A stretch of DNA of 64,000 nucleotides, taken from the NCBI GenBank assembly GCA_020002185.1, contig CM034536.1, positions 12,900,713 to 12,964,712 on the forward strand, read 5' to 3'. The stretch's first letter is position 1. Each line of letters begins with the position of its first letter. A program made the position numbers and the translations under genes. The stretch comes from Paraescarpia echinospica (taxonomy: Eukaryota; Annelida; Polychaeta; Sabellida; Siboglinidae). Below are positions 1 through 11,776 of the stretch, piece after piece. The notes under the pieces were generated by a model. That model was not told where the DNA came from. It saw only the letters and a list, made by a program, of their open reading frames with translations, and did not search any database.

Positions 1-232
1 AACAAGCGACTCGTGGGTCTTTTAAAAACTCGTCAATTTTACTGACTGGTATTTCAAACTCAACTTTCTGTATACGCATGTGTTCCTAAGAGGTCGAGCT
101 GTCACACTGTGCAGTTATTTTTTAATTAATATAACATGACATGGCTGACTCGTACGTGGGTGCATCGAGAAGAAATCTCGATTCATTTTCCCAGCCTTCC
201 ACGCACGGTGAATGACCCGAAGAAACAGGCAC

Positions 233-436
233 AACAATAGAAACAATTTTTTTATTCATATAAACCAATTATTAGGTTGAACACTGATGCACAGGGTAAT
301 GATAATTGGTGGCCGTTGTTGTAAGAAGTCTTACAGATGTATACACGGCGAGCACCATCACCATGACCCTGTGCATCGGCGTTCAACATAATTATTAATT
401 GATATATGTGAATACAAACTGTGTTTCTATTGTGCA
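233..436. mobile_element. Palindromic MITE or foldback element, copy A
   Basis: The two halves are imperfect inverted repeats of about 65 bases. The left arm contains ttgaacactgatgcacaggg and the right arm gives the same string on the opposite strand (with cgccgatg in place of cactgatg). The spacer is about 65 bases and no transposase is present. It is repeated in copy B. The class of element is inferred from the hairpin shape only. Confidence 0.6.
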
Positions 437-2026
437 TGTTTTATTAGTTCTACATGGTACGTGAAAGGCCGGAACAACTAGTCGAGTATTTGCGTGGCGG
501 TCAGGTGCGAAACAGTCGGTGTACAACATACGAACCACTCCCTGTTCAAGCCACTACTGTAGTGGCCTAAAAGGTTGTTTTTTATTACAAAACGTGCAAC
601 TAATCATCGACATAAAACAAATAACTGCCACCTCCTGATACCCAGATAGTTATCTCATGGAATGGTTTTAAATAATATTTAATATACGGAGAATGCTATA
701 TAACGGTAGCAATGCAAGAAAAATGATACAAAATTCCTCACAAATTGTTTGTTCGTTGGACATAAACATTAATTACGCAGATTTTAAATCTCAGTGACGG
801 AGATTTTTTGGACATTTTAAAATGACGTAGACCACGTACGAATGATAGAGCTTTGACACGTGTGGGAAAGGGCAACGTTAAAACCAAAATATTCAAAACA
901 CTCCTTTTAGCGAAACCGTAATAGTAACTATATATATTTAATATTTTGTTTATTCCTGAACCGACAGCAACGGCTAGATTGCGTGGGTTGTTGGGCCTTC
1001 AAATCCCTCGTACATGCCCACAACATTTTCAGAATGCAGACCTGGTTGGCCTTTGACACTTTAAGTGTTATGTCGCATACCATAGCCCGGAACACATTTT
1101 CATCAAATGTTTCTGTCGTCAGTGGAAGAGTTTTTAGCTCAGGTGCTGCAGTAACCTTTGTTTACCCATTTTATGGGACCAGCCATCCCACGAACCATCG
1201 ATGTGTTTGTAGTCTTCTTGCTACCATAACTTTCGGCAATCAAATTAAGTAGCCTACGCGATTATCCCAGACATGCTTGCCAGAATATCACCAACCTTAT
1301 CCAGGATCCGATCATTAATTTTGTCATTATGATAGCATACCAAAAAACCATGTTAAACATATTGCTTCCTCCACATGTTAGTCAATAATCTAGATATAGG
1401 GGTAACCAACACCCTAGGCAGTCCAAGTCAAGAACTTTGCCCTAACAATGAAACTGAGGACAAAAGAGATTCGCTGCACCCGGGATCTACTTGGCAGACG
1501 TTTTATCATCTGCATTACGTAAACTGGACGTAAATAAAGTATTTTTCATAACTATTGACCACCATGCAGTTTTTGAAAGACAAGTCGATATTCATGCATA
1601 TCTGATTGCTACCATGTTCTTCTTCCGCACCATTCTTAACCTTCCTGGACCTATGTCGGTATTGCAAAGTCAATACTCCAACGAGCATGTTCGTTTACAC
1701 TAGTAGTGTGCATTGTGTGAGACACATTATGTTGGAGGGCCGTCCGTAAAACACAGAAACGAGCTGCACGCAAGGACACGCAAACCTCACACAGCATTAC
1801 TGGAACATCACAGCCTATGTGATTTCAATCGTGTTCTATTCATCTTCATACATGACAGCTCTAATGACATTACTCATAGATGACATAGATTAATGGGCTG
1901 CCCAAAATATGTTTTGTTTCCAGCGCTTGGCAACGTTCCGTTAACTGACTAGTCTGTATTATTGTGGTTACAATGTAATGGTCTTATGACATCTCATTCA
2001 ATTACTCAGCCTTTTTTAGAACCGAG
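437..2026. other. No recognisable gene (also 48367-49962)
   Basis: Open frames of 89 and 70 codons on the plus strand (983-1252, 1491-1703) are kept in both duplicate copies, but they show no known motif, splice context or codon bias that would mark them as coding. Recent duplication alone explains their conservation. Confidence 0.5.
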
Positions 2027-2240
2027 GGTGGTCACTGCCAGGGTGCTTGTCGTCCTCAATGGTTCTTTTGCGTTCCAAATTGAGCCGTTAACGTGATCTC
2101 CGAGTCACGAGGGATACACAGTCCCGAATGTTGAGAGCCAGGTTTTTATACCAATATTGTGCCTGCCCGGTCCGGGTTTCGAACTAGCGCTGGCATGCCA
2201 AGCGGATGTGCTAATCACTACACTAGCCGCGCTTCGGTAC
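2027..2240 (-). mobile_element. tRNA-derived SINE, copy A
   Basis: Read on the minus strand, 2160-2238 looks like a tRNA. It has an A-box-like tagtgtagtgattagc, an anticodon-like region around ttggcatg and a B-box-like agttcgaaaccc, followed by an unrelated body. Copy B has the consensus A-box base (gtggttagc), so this copy carries a mutation. It resembles the head of a tRNA-derived SINE, perhaps Ala-like. Confidence 0.55.
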
Positions 2241-2890
2241 TGCTTCAGTACTTCAAGGGCACGTTTTCTAGTTTGCTACTGGGGAACTGTGCCTTAAGTG
2301 TGACAATATATTGTCTATCCGAATGTTTCCTCCTTATTATGAACAATATAAATAAATTAGCCTAAAGCAACATATTTCAAACAATATCAAATTCGAATTC
2401 TTCCGCCATCTTAACAAGGGATGACCTCTTTCTGCGTCGATGAACCAACGAACTGAGCTGCTTTTTATGATTCCTCCGTGTTCAGCAAGCAAATTAAATT
2501 TTATAATTGATCACAAGTTACCTATTAAAAGGAAAGGGTCGGTAAACAAGTCCCTCGAACGAAATTTGTATAGCAGCTAAATAAGGTTAAAAACCGCTGC
2601 ACTGTGTTGACGTTGAAAACACGACTGACAGTAAAACATAGACGGGAAACTGTTGGACAATGGCTTTTTTGGGGCGAAGTCACATGGCATATGTGCATAT
2701 ATGCATTGCATATAGTTGTTGGTGTTCCTTTTTTCAAAACCTTTAAATCGTTCCATTAACGACGTTGAAAACATGACTGACAGTGAAACATAGACAGCAA
2801 GAGTTTCGTCTTTTTAAATTTGTAAATACATCACCCTAAACACTTTTTCTAATAGCATTTGATTAAATATGTGTCTGAGTTTTTAAATGC

Positions 2891-3077
2891 ACACACGCGG
2901 GTGCGCGCGCCCACACACATAGACACGCACACACGCACTCAATAATTACATTTACACACACACACGCGCGCGCACACACACACACAAACACACACACATA
3001 CATACACACACACGCACGCACGCTCACAAACACACACACGCACGCACACCCACACATACACACACACACATACACAC
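2891..3077. repeat. CA-rich microsatellite at an exon-intron edge (copy B: 50800-50986)
   Basis: An interrupted (CA)n tract starting directly next to the alkaline phosphatase exon end. On the minus strand the splice donor AAG|GTGTGT is itself the first part of the (GT)n run. The tract contains cacgcacg and catacata interruptions. Confidence 0.9.
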
Positions 3078-3220
3078 CTTCGAAAGTGCGACGTTCGGGA
3101 ACGACTCCCACGCCAGTGCTGTGTCTTCAATCTTCTGTCCCCTTTTCTGGGCCAAGTAGAATCGAGCTGCGGTCATAGTAGATATACCCATCCCGTCGCC
3201 CAGGTAACGTTTTTCGTGAT

Positions 3221-3949
3221 TACTGAACATTCTTCAGGATAGTTCGTTTTCAAATTAGAAACTTTCATTTTTCATATCCAAGAATCATGTTAAATTACCT
3301 GGTAGAGGTTTTCGTTGACGTGTCACGCCGACTTCATCAGTACCTATGACGCTGAATGACGTCATCGTACACGTGAGGCATCGAGTACTGAAAAAGTATG
3401 GAGTAGCAACGGCCATGCGTCCCCACACCACCCTCAGGCACCTGTTGGTACATCCCAAGGACAAAGTACAACTAGAAGAACAGGGCGAACTGGTGTACCA
3501 AACACGCTGCAAGAATTGTGGTGGGGAATACATTGGGGAGACAGGAAGACTACTCAAAACAAGATTGGAGGAACACAGAAAGGACGTAGACAACACGAAA
3601 AATGAGAAATACACAAGGAGCGGAAAAAAAAGATTGATGTCTACCATCAATAAATCCGCCCTTACAGACCATACGACAACTTAAAACCATATCATAGACT
3701 GGGAGGGAGTGAAAATTGTAGACAAAGAAACCAACAGATGAATTCGGCATATCAAAGAAGCTATCTGGATCAGAAAAACCAAAACACCCATCAACAGAGA
3801 CGAGGGCAATTACGAACTGCCTCACGTGTACGATGACGTCATTCAGCGTCATAGGTACTGATGAAGTCGGCGTGACACGTCAACGAAAGCCTCTACCAGG
3901 TAATTTAACATGATTCTTGGATATGAAAAATGAAAGTTTCTAATTTGAA
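3221..3949 (+). mobile_element. Penelope-like retroelement 3' fragment with GIY-YIG endonuclease (copy A)
   Basis: The plus strand encodes a GIY-YIG-type domain. A reading frame from 3346 has the Cys pair in TRCKNCGGEYIGETGR, then LLKTRLEEH, typical of the C-terminal endonuclease of Penelope-like elements. The frame stops at a TAA near 3684, then continues as NHIIDWEGVKIVDKE, meets a TGA, and goes on as IRHIKEAIWIRKT. It is therefore inactive and lacks the reverse transcriptase. Direct repeats of 15 bases (AACGTTTTTCGTGAT, 3206-3220 and 3950-3964) flank it as a target-site duplication inside the alkaline phosphatase exon. Confidence 0.85.
3245..3379. repeat. Inverted repeat, left arm (partner 3819-3953)
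   Basis: A 135-base arm whose reverse complement is 3819-3953, with one mismatch seen. The right arm is the natural end of the element (end of the endonuclease reading frame plus 3' tail). The left arm is an inverted copy of that end. The same pair occurs in copy B (51154-51288 and 51728-51862). Confidence 0.9.
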
Positions 3950-3953
3950 AACG
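3819..3953. repeat. Inverted repeat, right arm
   Basis: Contains the end of the endonuclease reading frame (HVYDDV) and its 3' tail. It is the inverted partner of 3245-3379. Confidence 0.9.
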
Positions 3954-4037
3954 TTTTTCGTGATATTCATGTTTGGTTTCCATGTAAGGGCGTCTTTGAG
4001 GTCTTGCTGCGCTCTGGCGTTCCAGTCCGTCTTTCCT

Positions 4038-5017
4038 CTGTCACTAGCGGTCTCAATTGGTCGTCGGTAAAAATAAAAACAAATTCAGCAATACCGTTTG
4101 GTTACTACATTCGTATGGAGATCATTCATTTCAAAACAAAACTGCATAATAAAGTCAATATTAAGAGAGTGAAAACAAAGAACAAAATGGTGCGACCATT
4201 TTCTACGTGCGCAGGATCACAGTGAAGATGCGTGAAAGTCCGAAGCGTAAAAATATCGATGTCAAACGAAACTGCTTCTCACCCCCCTGAAACGAACGTA
4301 ATTTCATCTAATATCTGACATCGATGTTCTGAGATGACCCCTTACAAGATAATGCATCTCTCCATTCATATGTTCATACATGGTCTCAATTGTGTTGCAG
4401 GTTTGGTCTGAACAACACATTTGACACGGGATTCCCCCAAGGTCTGGCAGCCAAGGTAAATAATGTCATGATATCTGTGAATGTTTGATACATAATATGT
4501 CCAGTGAGTTTTACGTCAACACGTTTACACATTCCCAAGCTTGACGTTAAGGTTTTTGGCCACTTGCCAGAAAAGTGAATGACCTTGGCAAGGAGGGTGG
4601 GTGATCTTGATATTCTACTTATCCGATCAAAATGTTTTCTTGAACCTGTCACTTCGTACGGATTTCCTGTACACAATAGTGAATATGGATTTTTTGGGGA
4701 GGAAAGTGGAACTGTACCGTCTTGTTTTAAATGGATTTACTCAAAAATCATCACGATAAAGTACATATGTTCTTATCACACAAGTATTAAATATAATTAA
4801 TGATTTTCTAAATTTTAATGTGAAAGAAAGAAATGTTAGTGTATTTAATTTGATGTAGGTAAAGTTCGTATATTTCCAGCAAAACCTAATTGATTTTGTT
4901 TTGTCTGGTGGATCTGATAGATTAAGATTGTGAAATTTTGAGAATTTGAAAACACAGTCTTGTACAGCTCATTTAAGTAGGATATGTCGCGTTAAAAAAG
5001 GAAGATATTGTACAGTA
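4038..5017. other. No confident gene (also 51947-52924)
   Basis: Intron-like AT-rich sequence upstream of the alkaline phosphatase exon. A 55-base stretch at 4401-4455 lies between a good acceptor (tgtgttgcag) and donor (ccaag|gtaaat) on the plus strand and reads FGLNNTFDTGFPQGLAAK in one frame. I do not recognise it and cannot link it to other exons. Confidence 0.4.
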
Positions 5018-5222
5018 CAAACTTGACATCTGGTTACATCAAATCGAACAACAACAGTGAGAGTTACGACACAGAATACACAACGTTGAACACGTTACCC
5101 AAAGTAAAAACAAACAGGACCAATAACTGCTTTATTGACTGGTGCCTTTTTAACGTTTTATTTTTGTTGTATTTTATTCAGTCTCACGAATGCAAAGATA
5201 TAATAATAATTATTATTATGGT
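5018..5222 (+). repeat. Dispersed repeat ending in (ATA/ATT)n (copies 52925-53140; inverted at 46521-46735)
   Basis: About 205 bases, starting aacttgacatctggttacat and ending in cacgaatgcaaagatataat followed by short ATA/ATT units. It occurs three times, once inverted. Copies at 46.6 and 53.0 kb share extra bases missing here (ccctta near 5099). The short-repeat end suggests the 3' end of a non-LTR element; this is inference. Confidence 0.6.
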
Positions 5223-5416
5223 TAAACAATAATTGCATCCCTGTTCAGGCAACATTTTTGAAATGGCGTTTATCACAGTTTGTTCTGAAACCCTTCGTGT
5301 ATATATATATATATATATATAGCAAATTACCTTATTTTTTGCAGTTTACTGTAATATATGTGTGTGCCACTAGATGGCGCCAGAGGAGTATCCAACAACG
5401 ATCAGTCGTCTCAACG

Positions 5417-6210
5417 CGGTACTTAAAGGGAATAAAAACATCTATTGCTCGAATTCATGTTATATTACATCCTGCTATCTATTTCCACGTCCACCAAGCC
5501 AAAAAAATCAAAAAAATTCAATGAATTAGAAATTCCACATTTTATGGTGTACATCCGGACATTTTCGAATATGCATATTTTTGGCGCGCTTTTCGGGATG
5601 CCGGGATGTGACGTCACTTATGACTCAAACTCGCATCAGGCCGACCCTTTCCATGCATTCAGAGCATGTTTACAAGGATAGCTTTTGGGTCGAAACGAGC
5701 GTCAGAATGAGTTATTGTGCAATATTCCGACGTAATATAAACACTAGTCATCATAGAGGAACAAGTAGTTATCTTACGGTTCCACATGAATCGAATTTTA
5801 TTCAAAACAACGAATGCGAATGGGCCTGCAAGTCGACTAGGTTTCGCCGAGCTTGGGCTCGTTTTCAGAATAATTATATCGAATGCAACCAACGGGAGAT
5901 AATCTACACCAATAAACATACATAGCAAACATATATTGTATCCAGCTACATAAAGTAACGTGTATAATCTCATAATAGCACTAGAATATCGATATATGAC
6001 GGAGTTGTACAATTTATCATAACAACTTAAATCAGTCAGACAGTTTCTGTTGGTCCCGCTAGCTCAGTGGGTAGGCGCGTTGGTTACTTGTTGTTTATTT
6101 TACAATCGGGCGACGCCGGTTCAATCATGACAGCATGCAAACCTTTGATTTTCTATAAACTTTTTTTGTTTATGTTTTCACGAAGTAATATAAACAAAAT
6201 CATTTTATAC
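5417..6210 (+). mobile_element. About 800-bp unclassified mobile element with tRNA-like end (copy A)
   Basis: The same sequence occurs at 53341-54127 and inverted at 16347-17139, where it is inserted between unrelated flanks, so its ends can be placed at cttaaagggaataaaaac and near aaatcatttta. A tRNA-like segment lies at 6052-6132. Frames of 114 codons (plus, 5581-5925) and 117 codons (minus, 5659-6012) stay open. Differences between copies in the 117-codon frame are mostly amino-acid changing, as expected of drift rather than a protein under selection. Confidence 0.65.
6052..6132 (+). repeat. tRNA-like sequence inside the 800-bp element (also 53968-54048; 16433-16512 minus)
   Basis: A-box-like tagctcagtgggtagg and B-box-like ggttcaatcctg (mutated to ggttcaatcatg in copy A) are spaced as in a tRNA. 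The middle (ttacttgtcgtttattttac) does not form a normal anticodon arm and the ends do not pair as an acceptor stem. I read it as a tRNA-derived internal promoter rather than a working tRNA gene. Confidence 0.5.
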
Positions 6211-6464
6211 TATAATGCACTGTTTGTAAATATTTTTTATATTTTTGTAGTAACTATTTATTCGCCCCAAAAATGAAAATATGGTCATTATATAACGATG
6301 TTTCTAAATTTTATTTATCCAAACAAATATAATGTAATGGATATATAATTTATTAATTGTAAATATATTGTACGGTAATATATTGTAATTATATATGTGA
6401 AAACAGATTGAGATCTGTCTGGATAAATACAATTTAGAAACATATAGTATATATATATATATAT

Positions 6465-9400
6465 GGATAGTGTTGGTTACAGCTACCTGATGTGTCCAGT
6501 TGATCATCCAATAGTTGTACTGTACTTGGATAGTGTTGGCTACAGCTACCTGATGTGTCCAGTTGATCATCCAATAGTTGTACTGTACTTGGGTAGTGTT
6601 GGCTACAGCTACCTGATGTGTCCAGTTGATCATCCAATAGTTGTACTGTACTTGGATAGTGTTGGCTACAGCTACCTGATGTGTCCAGTTGATCATCCAA
6701 TAGTTGTACTGTACTTGGAGTAGGGTTGGCATCCAATAGTTGTACTGTACTTGCTACAGCTACCTGATGTGTCCAGTTGATCACCCAATAGTTGTACTGT
6801 ACTTGGATAGTGTTGGTTACAGCTACCTGATGTGTCCAGTTGATCATCCAATAGTTGTACTGTACTTGGGTAGTGTTGGCTACAGCTACCTGATGTGTCC
6901 AGTTGATCATCCAATAGTTGTACTGTACTTGGATAGTGTTGGCTACAGCTACCTGATGTGTCCAGTTGATCATCCAATAGTTGTACTGTACTTGGATAGT
7001 GTTGGCTACAGCTACCTGATGTGTCCAGTTGATCATCCAATAGTTGTACTGTACTTGGATAGTGTTGGCTACAGCTACCTGATGTCCAGTTGATCATCCA
7101 ATAGTTTGTACTGTACTTGGAGTAGTGTTGGTTACGGCTACCTGATGTGTCCAGTTGATCCACTGTACCAACCTGATGTTCCAGTTGATCACCAATAGTT
7201 GTACTTACTTGGATAGTGTTGGTTACAGCTACCTGATGTGTCCAGTTGATCACCAATAGTTGTACTGTACTTGGATAGTGTTGGTTACAGCTACCTGATG
7301 TGTCCAGTTGGTCATCCAATAGTTGTACTGTACTTGGATAGTGTTGGTTACAGCTACCTGATGTGTCCAGTTGATCATCCAATAGTTGTACTGTACTTGG
7401 ATAGTGTTGGTTACAGCTACCTGATGTGTCCAGTTGGTCATCCAATAGTTGTACTGTACTTGGATAGTGTTGGTTACAGCTACCTGATGTGTCCAGTTGA
7501 TCATCCAATAGTTGTACTCTACTTGGATAGTGTTGGTTACAGCTACCTGGTGTGTCCAGTTGGTCATCCAATAGTTGTACTGTACGTGGATAGTGTTGGT
7601 TACAGCTACCTGATGTGTCCAGTTGATCATCCAATAGTTGTACTATACTTGGATAGTGTTGGTTACAGCTACCTGATGTGTCCAGTTGATCATCCAATAG
7701 TTGTACTGTACTTGGATAGTGTTGGCTACAGCTACCTGATGTGTCCAGTTGATCATCCAATAGTTGTACTGTACTTGGATAGTGTTGGTTACAGCTACCT
7801 GATGTGTCCAGTTGGTCATCCAATAGTTGTACTGTACTTGGATAGTGTTGGTTACAGCAACCTGATGTGTCCAGTTGATCATCCAATAGTTGTACTCTAC
7901 TTGGGTAGTGTTGGTTACAGCTACCTGATGTGTCCAGTTGATCATCCAATAGTTGTACTCTACTTGGATAGTGTTGGTTACAGCTACCTGATGTGTCCAG
8001 TTGATCATCCAATAGTTGTACTGTACTTGGATAGTGTTGGTTACAGCTACCTGATGTGTCCAGTTGATCATCCAATAGTTGTACTCTACTTGGGTAGTGT
8101 TGGTTACAGCTACCTGGTGTGTCCAGTTGGTCATCCAATAGTTGTACTGTACTTGGATAGTGTTGGTTACAGCTACCTGATGTGTCCAGTTGATCATCCA
8201 ATAGTTGTACTGTACTTGGATATTGTTGGTTACAGTTACCTGATGTGTCCAGTTGATCATCCAATAGTTGTACTCTACTTGGATAGTGTTGGTTACAGCT
8301 ACCTGATGTGTCCAGTTGATCATCCAATAGTTGTACTGTACTTGGATAGTGTTGGTTACAGCTACCTGATGTGTCCAGTTGATCATCCAATAGTTGTACT
8401 CTACTTGGATAGTGTTGGTTACAGCTACCTGATGTGTCCAGTTGGTCATCCAATATTTGTACTGTACTTGGATAGTGTTGGTTACAGCTACCTGATGTGT
8501 CCAGTTAATCATCCAATAGTTGTACTCTACTTGGATAGTGTTGGTTACAGCTACCTGATGTGTCCAGTTGATCATCCAATAGTTGTACTCTACTTGGATA
8601 GTGTTGGTTACAGCTACCTGATTTGTCCAGTTGATCATCCAATAGTTGTACTGTACTTGGATAGTGTTGGTTACAGCTACCTGATGTGTCCAGTTGATCA
8701 TCCAATAGTTGTACTCTACTTGGATAGTGTTGGTTACAGCTACCTGATGTGTGCAGTTGGTCATCCAATATTTGTACTGTACTTGGATAGTGTTGGTTAC
8801 AGCTACCTGATGTGTCCAGTTGATCATCCAATAGTTGTACTCTACTTGGATAGTGTTGGTTACAGCTACCTGATGTGTCCAGTTGATCATCCAATATTTG
8901 TACTGTACTTGGATAGTGTTGGTTACAGCTACCTGATGTGTCCAGTTGGTCATCCAATAGTTGTACTCTACTTAGATAGTGTTGGTTACAGCTACCTGAT
9001 GTGTCCAGTTGGTCATCCAATATTTGTACTGTACTTGGATAGTGTTGGTTACAGCTACCTGATGTGTCCAGTTGGTCATCCAATAGTTGTACTCTACTTG
9101 GATAGTGTTGGTTACAGCTACCTGATGTGTCCAGTTGATCATCCAATAGTTGTACTCTACTTGGATAGTGTTGGTTACAGCTACCTGATGTGTCCAGTTG
9201 GTCATCCAATAGTTGTACTGTACTTGGATAGTGTTGGTTACAGCTACCTGATGTGTCCAGTTGATCATCCAATAGTTGTACTCTACTTGGATAGTGTTGG
9301 TTACAGCTACCTGATGTGTCCAGTTGATCATCCAATAGTTGTACTCTACTTGGATAGTGTTGGTTACAGCTACCTGATGTGTCCAGTTGGTCATCCAATA

Positions 9401-11219
9401 GTTGTACTGTACTTGGATAGTGTTGGTTACAACTACCTGATGTGTCCAGTTGATCATCCAATAGTTGTACTCTACTTGGGTAGTGTTGGTTACAGCTACC
9501 TGATGTGTCCAGTTGATCATCCAATAGTTGTACTCTATTTGGATAGTGTTGGTTACAGCTACCTGATGTGTTCAGTTGATCATCCAATAGTTGTACTGTA
9601 CTTGGATAGTGTTGGTTACAGCTACCTGATGTGTCCAGTTGATCATCCAATAGTTGTACTCTACTTGGGTAGTGTTGGTTACAGCTACCTGGTGTGTCCA
9701 GTTGGTCATCCAATAATTGTACTGTACTTGGATAGTGTTGGTTACAGCTACCTGATGTGTCCAGTTGATCATCCAGTAGTTGTACTGTACTTGGATAGTG
9801 TTGGTTACAGTGACCTGATGTGTCCAGTTGATCATCCAATAGTTGTACGCTACTTGGATAGTGTTGGTTACAGCTACCTGATGTGTCCAGTTGATCATCC
9901 AATAGTTGTACTGTACTTGGATAGTGTTGGTTACAGCTACCTGATGTGTCCAGTTGATCATCCAATAGTTGTACTCTACTTGGATAGTGTTGGTTACAGC
10001 TACCTGATGTGTCCAGTTGATCATCCAATATTTGTACTGTACTTGGATAGTGTTGGTTACAGCTACCTGATGTGTCCAGTTGGTCATCCAATATTTGTAC
10101 TGTACTTGGATAGTGTTGGTTACAGCTACCTGATGTGTCCAGTTGGTCATCCAATAGTTGTACTCTACTTGGATAGTGTTGGTTACAGCTACCTGATGTG
10201 TCCAGTTGATCATCCAATAGTTGTACTCTACTTGGATAGTGTTGGTTACAGCTACCTGATGTGTCCAGTTGATCATCCAATAGTTGTACTGTACTTGGAT
10301 AGTGTTGGTTACAGCTACCTGATGTGTCCAGTTGATCATCCAATAGTTGTACTGTACTTGGATAGTGTTGGTTACAGCTACCTGATGTGTCCAGTTCATC
10401 ATCCAATAGTTGTACTGTACTTGGATAGTGTTGGTTACAGCTACCTGATGTGTCCAGTTGATCATCCAATAGTTGTACTGTACTTGGATAGTGTTGGTTA
10501 CAGCTACCTGATGTGTCCAGTTGATCATCCAATAGTTGTACTGTACTTGGATAGTGTTGGTTACAGCTACCTGATGTGTCCAGTTGATCATCCAATAGTT
10601 GTACTGTACTTGGATAGTGTTGGTTACAGCTACCTGATGTGTCCAGTTGATCATCCAATAGTTGTACTGTACTTGGATAGTGTTGGTTACAGCTACCTGA
10701 TGTGTCCAGTTGATCATCCAATAGTTGTACTGTACTTGGATAGTGTTGGTTACAGCTACCTGATGTGTCCAGTTGATCACCCAATAGTTGATCACTAGTT
10801 GTACTGTACTTGGATAGTGTTGGTTACAGCTACCTGATGTGTCCAGTTGGTCATCCAATAGTTGTACTGTACTTGGATAGTGTTGGTTACAGCTACCTGA
10901 TGTGTCCAGTTGATCACCCAATAGTTGTACTGTACTTGGATAGTGTTGGTTACAGCTACCTGATGTGTCCAGTTGGTCATCCAATAGTTGTACTGTACTT
11001 GGGTAGTGTTGGTTACAGCTACCTGGTGTGTCCAGTTGGTCATCCAATAGTTGTATTGTACTTGGATAGTGTTGGTTACAGCTACCTGATGTGTCCAGTT
11101 GGTCATCCAATAGTTGTACTGTACTTGGATAGTGTTGGTTACAGCTAACTGATGTGTCCAGTTGGTCATCCAATAGTTGTACTGTACTTGGATAGTGTTG
11201 GTTACAGCTGCCTGATGTG
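6465..11219. repeat. 63-bp minisatellite, about 75 units (copy A)
   Basis: Tandem 63-base unit containing ggatagtgttggttacagc, ctacctgatgtgtccagttg and atcatccaatagttgtactg. It begins right after a short (TA)n and ends at ctgatgtgctctatcatg. Units vary at a few fixed places: gatcat/ggtcat, tagttg/tatttg, ctGtac/ctCtac, ggAtag/ggGtag. Units from 6465 to about 7130 mostly carry ggCtacagc, the rest ggTtacagc. A scrambled patch at 7081-7270 separates the two types. Because 63 is divisible by three and the unit has no stop in three of its frames, long open frames appear on both strands. Confidence 0.97.
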
Positions 11220-11776
11220 CTCTATCATGAACTCGAAATAATATTAAGTAATAATAAGTAATCCTAAAATCGTCATGAAAACACCAGAATCGGAATCCGT
11301 GACTTGAAAAACCTATATCCAGACACCAAAATCGTCGTTCTCTGTCAATTAGCTCCTAGATTATGGCATTTTAAGGCATTTTTTTTTATTTCGGCAGTCA
11401 TTTTGGCAGCCATATTGGATAGTTCTGCAATAAGAACTCAACCAATCTTGGTTAAAACCTCAGAAATAGATTTCTTGCCCCAATAAAACCTATGTCTAGA
11501 CCCCAAGATCACCTTTCTAAGTCAATTAATTCAGAAGTTATGTCATTTCTAGCATTTCGGCGGCTATCTTGTCGGCCATCTTGGATTCTGAAAAGTGCAA
11601 GCGGGTGTGAAGTCCACACCCAGTGGAATTTGTTACTAGATGACATGGACTAATAAAGGCGGCGCCACCACCCTATCTTCCCACGGTCAAGCTTGGCAGG
11701 GACACCACCATCACAGGCACCGCGATCTACCGCCAACGTCAACAACTATGGGTACCTCTCACGCCGACTAAGCGTG
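11220..11776. other. No gene seen (also 55355-55911)
   Basis: Non-coding sequence between minisatellite and SINE. It has two loosely similar stretches (cctatatccagacaccaaaatcgtc and cctatgtctagaccccaagatcacc), suggesting an old internal duplication of about 170 bases. Confidence 0.5.

Larger units (their letters stand above)
3078..4037 (-). pseudogene. Alkaline phosphatase N-terminal exon, split by insertion (copy A)
   Basis: On the minus strand, 4037-3950 encodes an alkaline phosphatase N-terminal stretch ending in NITKNV. After a 729-bp insert, 3220-3078 continues with [16 protein letters not shown] and ends FPNVALSK before a GT donor. GDGMG is the family motif containing a metal-binding aspartate. 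An upstream acceptor (cag at 4040-4038) fits an internal exon. The frame is broken twice: by the insert, and by a missing few bases between KNV and LGDG even if the insert is removed. No later exons of this copy are visible below 3078, although they could lie outside the window. Confidence 0.85.

Noticed and set aside
983..1703. 89- and 70-codon frames conserved in both duplicates
   Set aside because: Recent duplication explains the conservation; no motif or codon bias.
4401..4455. Possible 55-base exon (FGLNNTFDTGFPQG)
   Set aside because: Good splice-like ends but no partner exons or recognised family; too short.
5659..6012. 117-codon minus-strand frame kept open in three element copies
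   Set aside because: Differences between copies are mostly amino-acid changing and the opposite strand is also open; no known domain.
6052..6132. Candidate tRNA gene
   Set aside because: Promoter boxes only; no acceptor or anticodon stem pairing, and it is part of a repeated element.
7271..10798. 1,175-codon open frame and its long minus-strand partners
   Set aside because: Entirely 63-bp tandem repeats with a unit length divisible by three; no splice or promoter context, and residues vary as in drift.
6465..11219. CRISPR-like array
   Set aside because: Units are contiguous with no unique spacers and the genome is eukaryotic.
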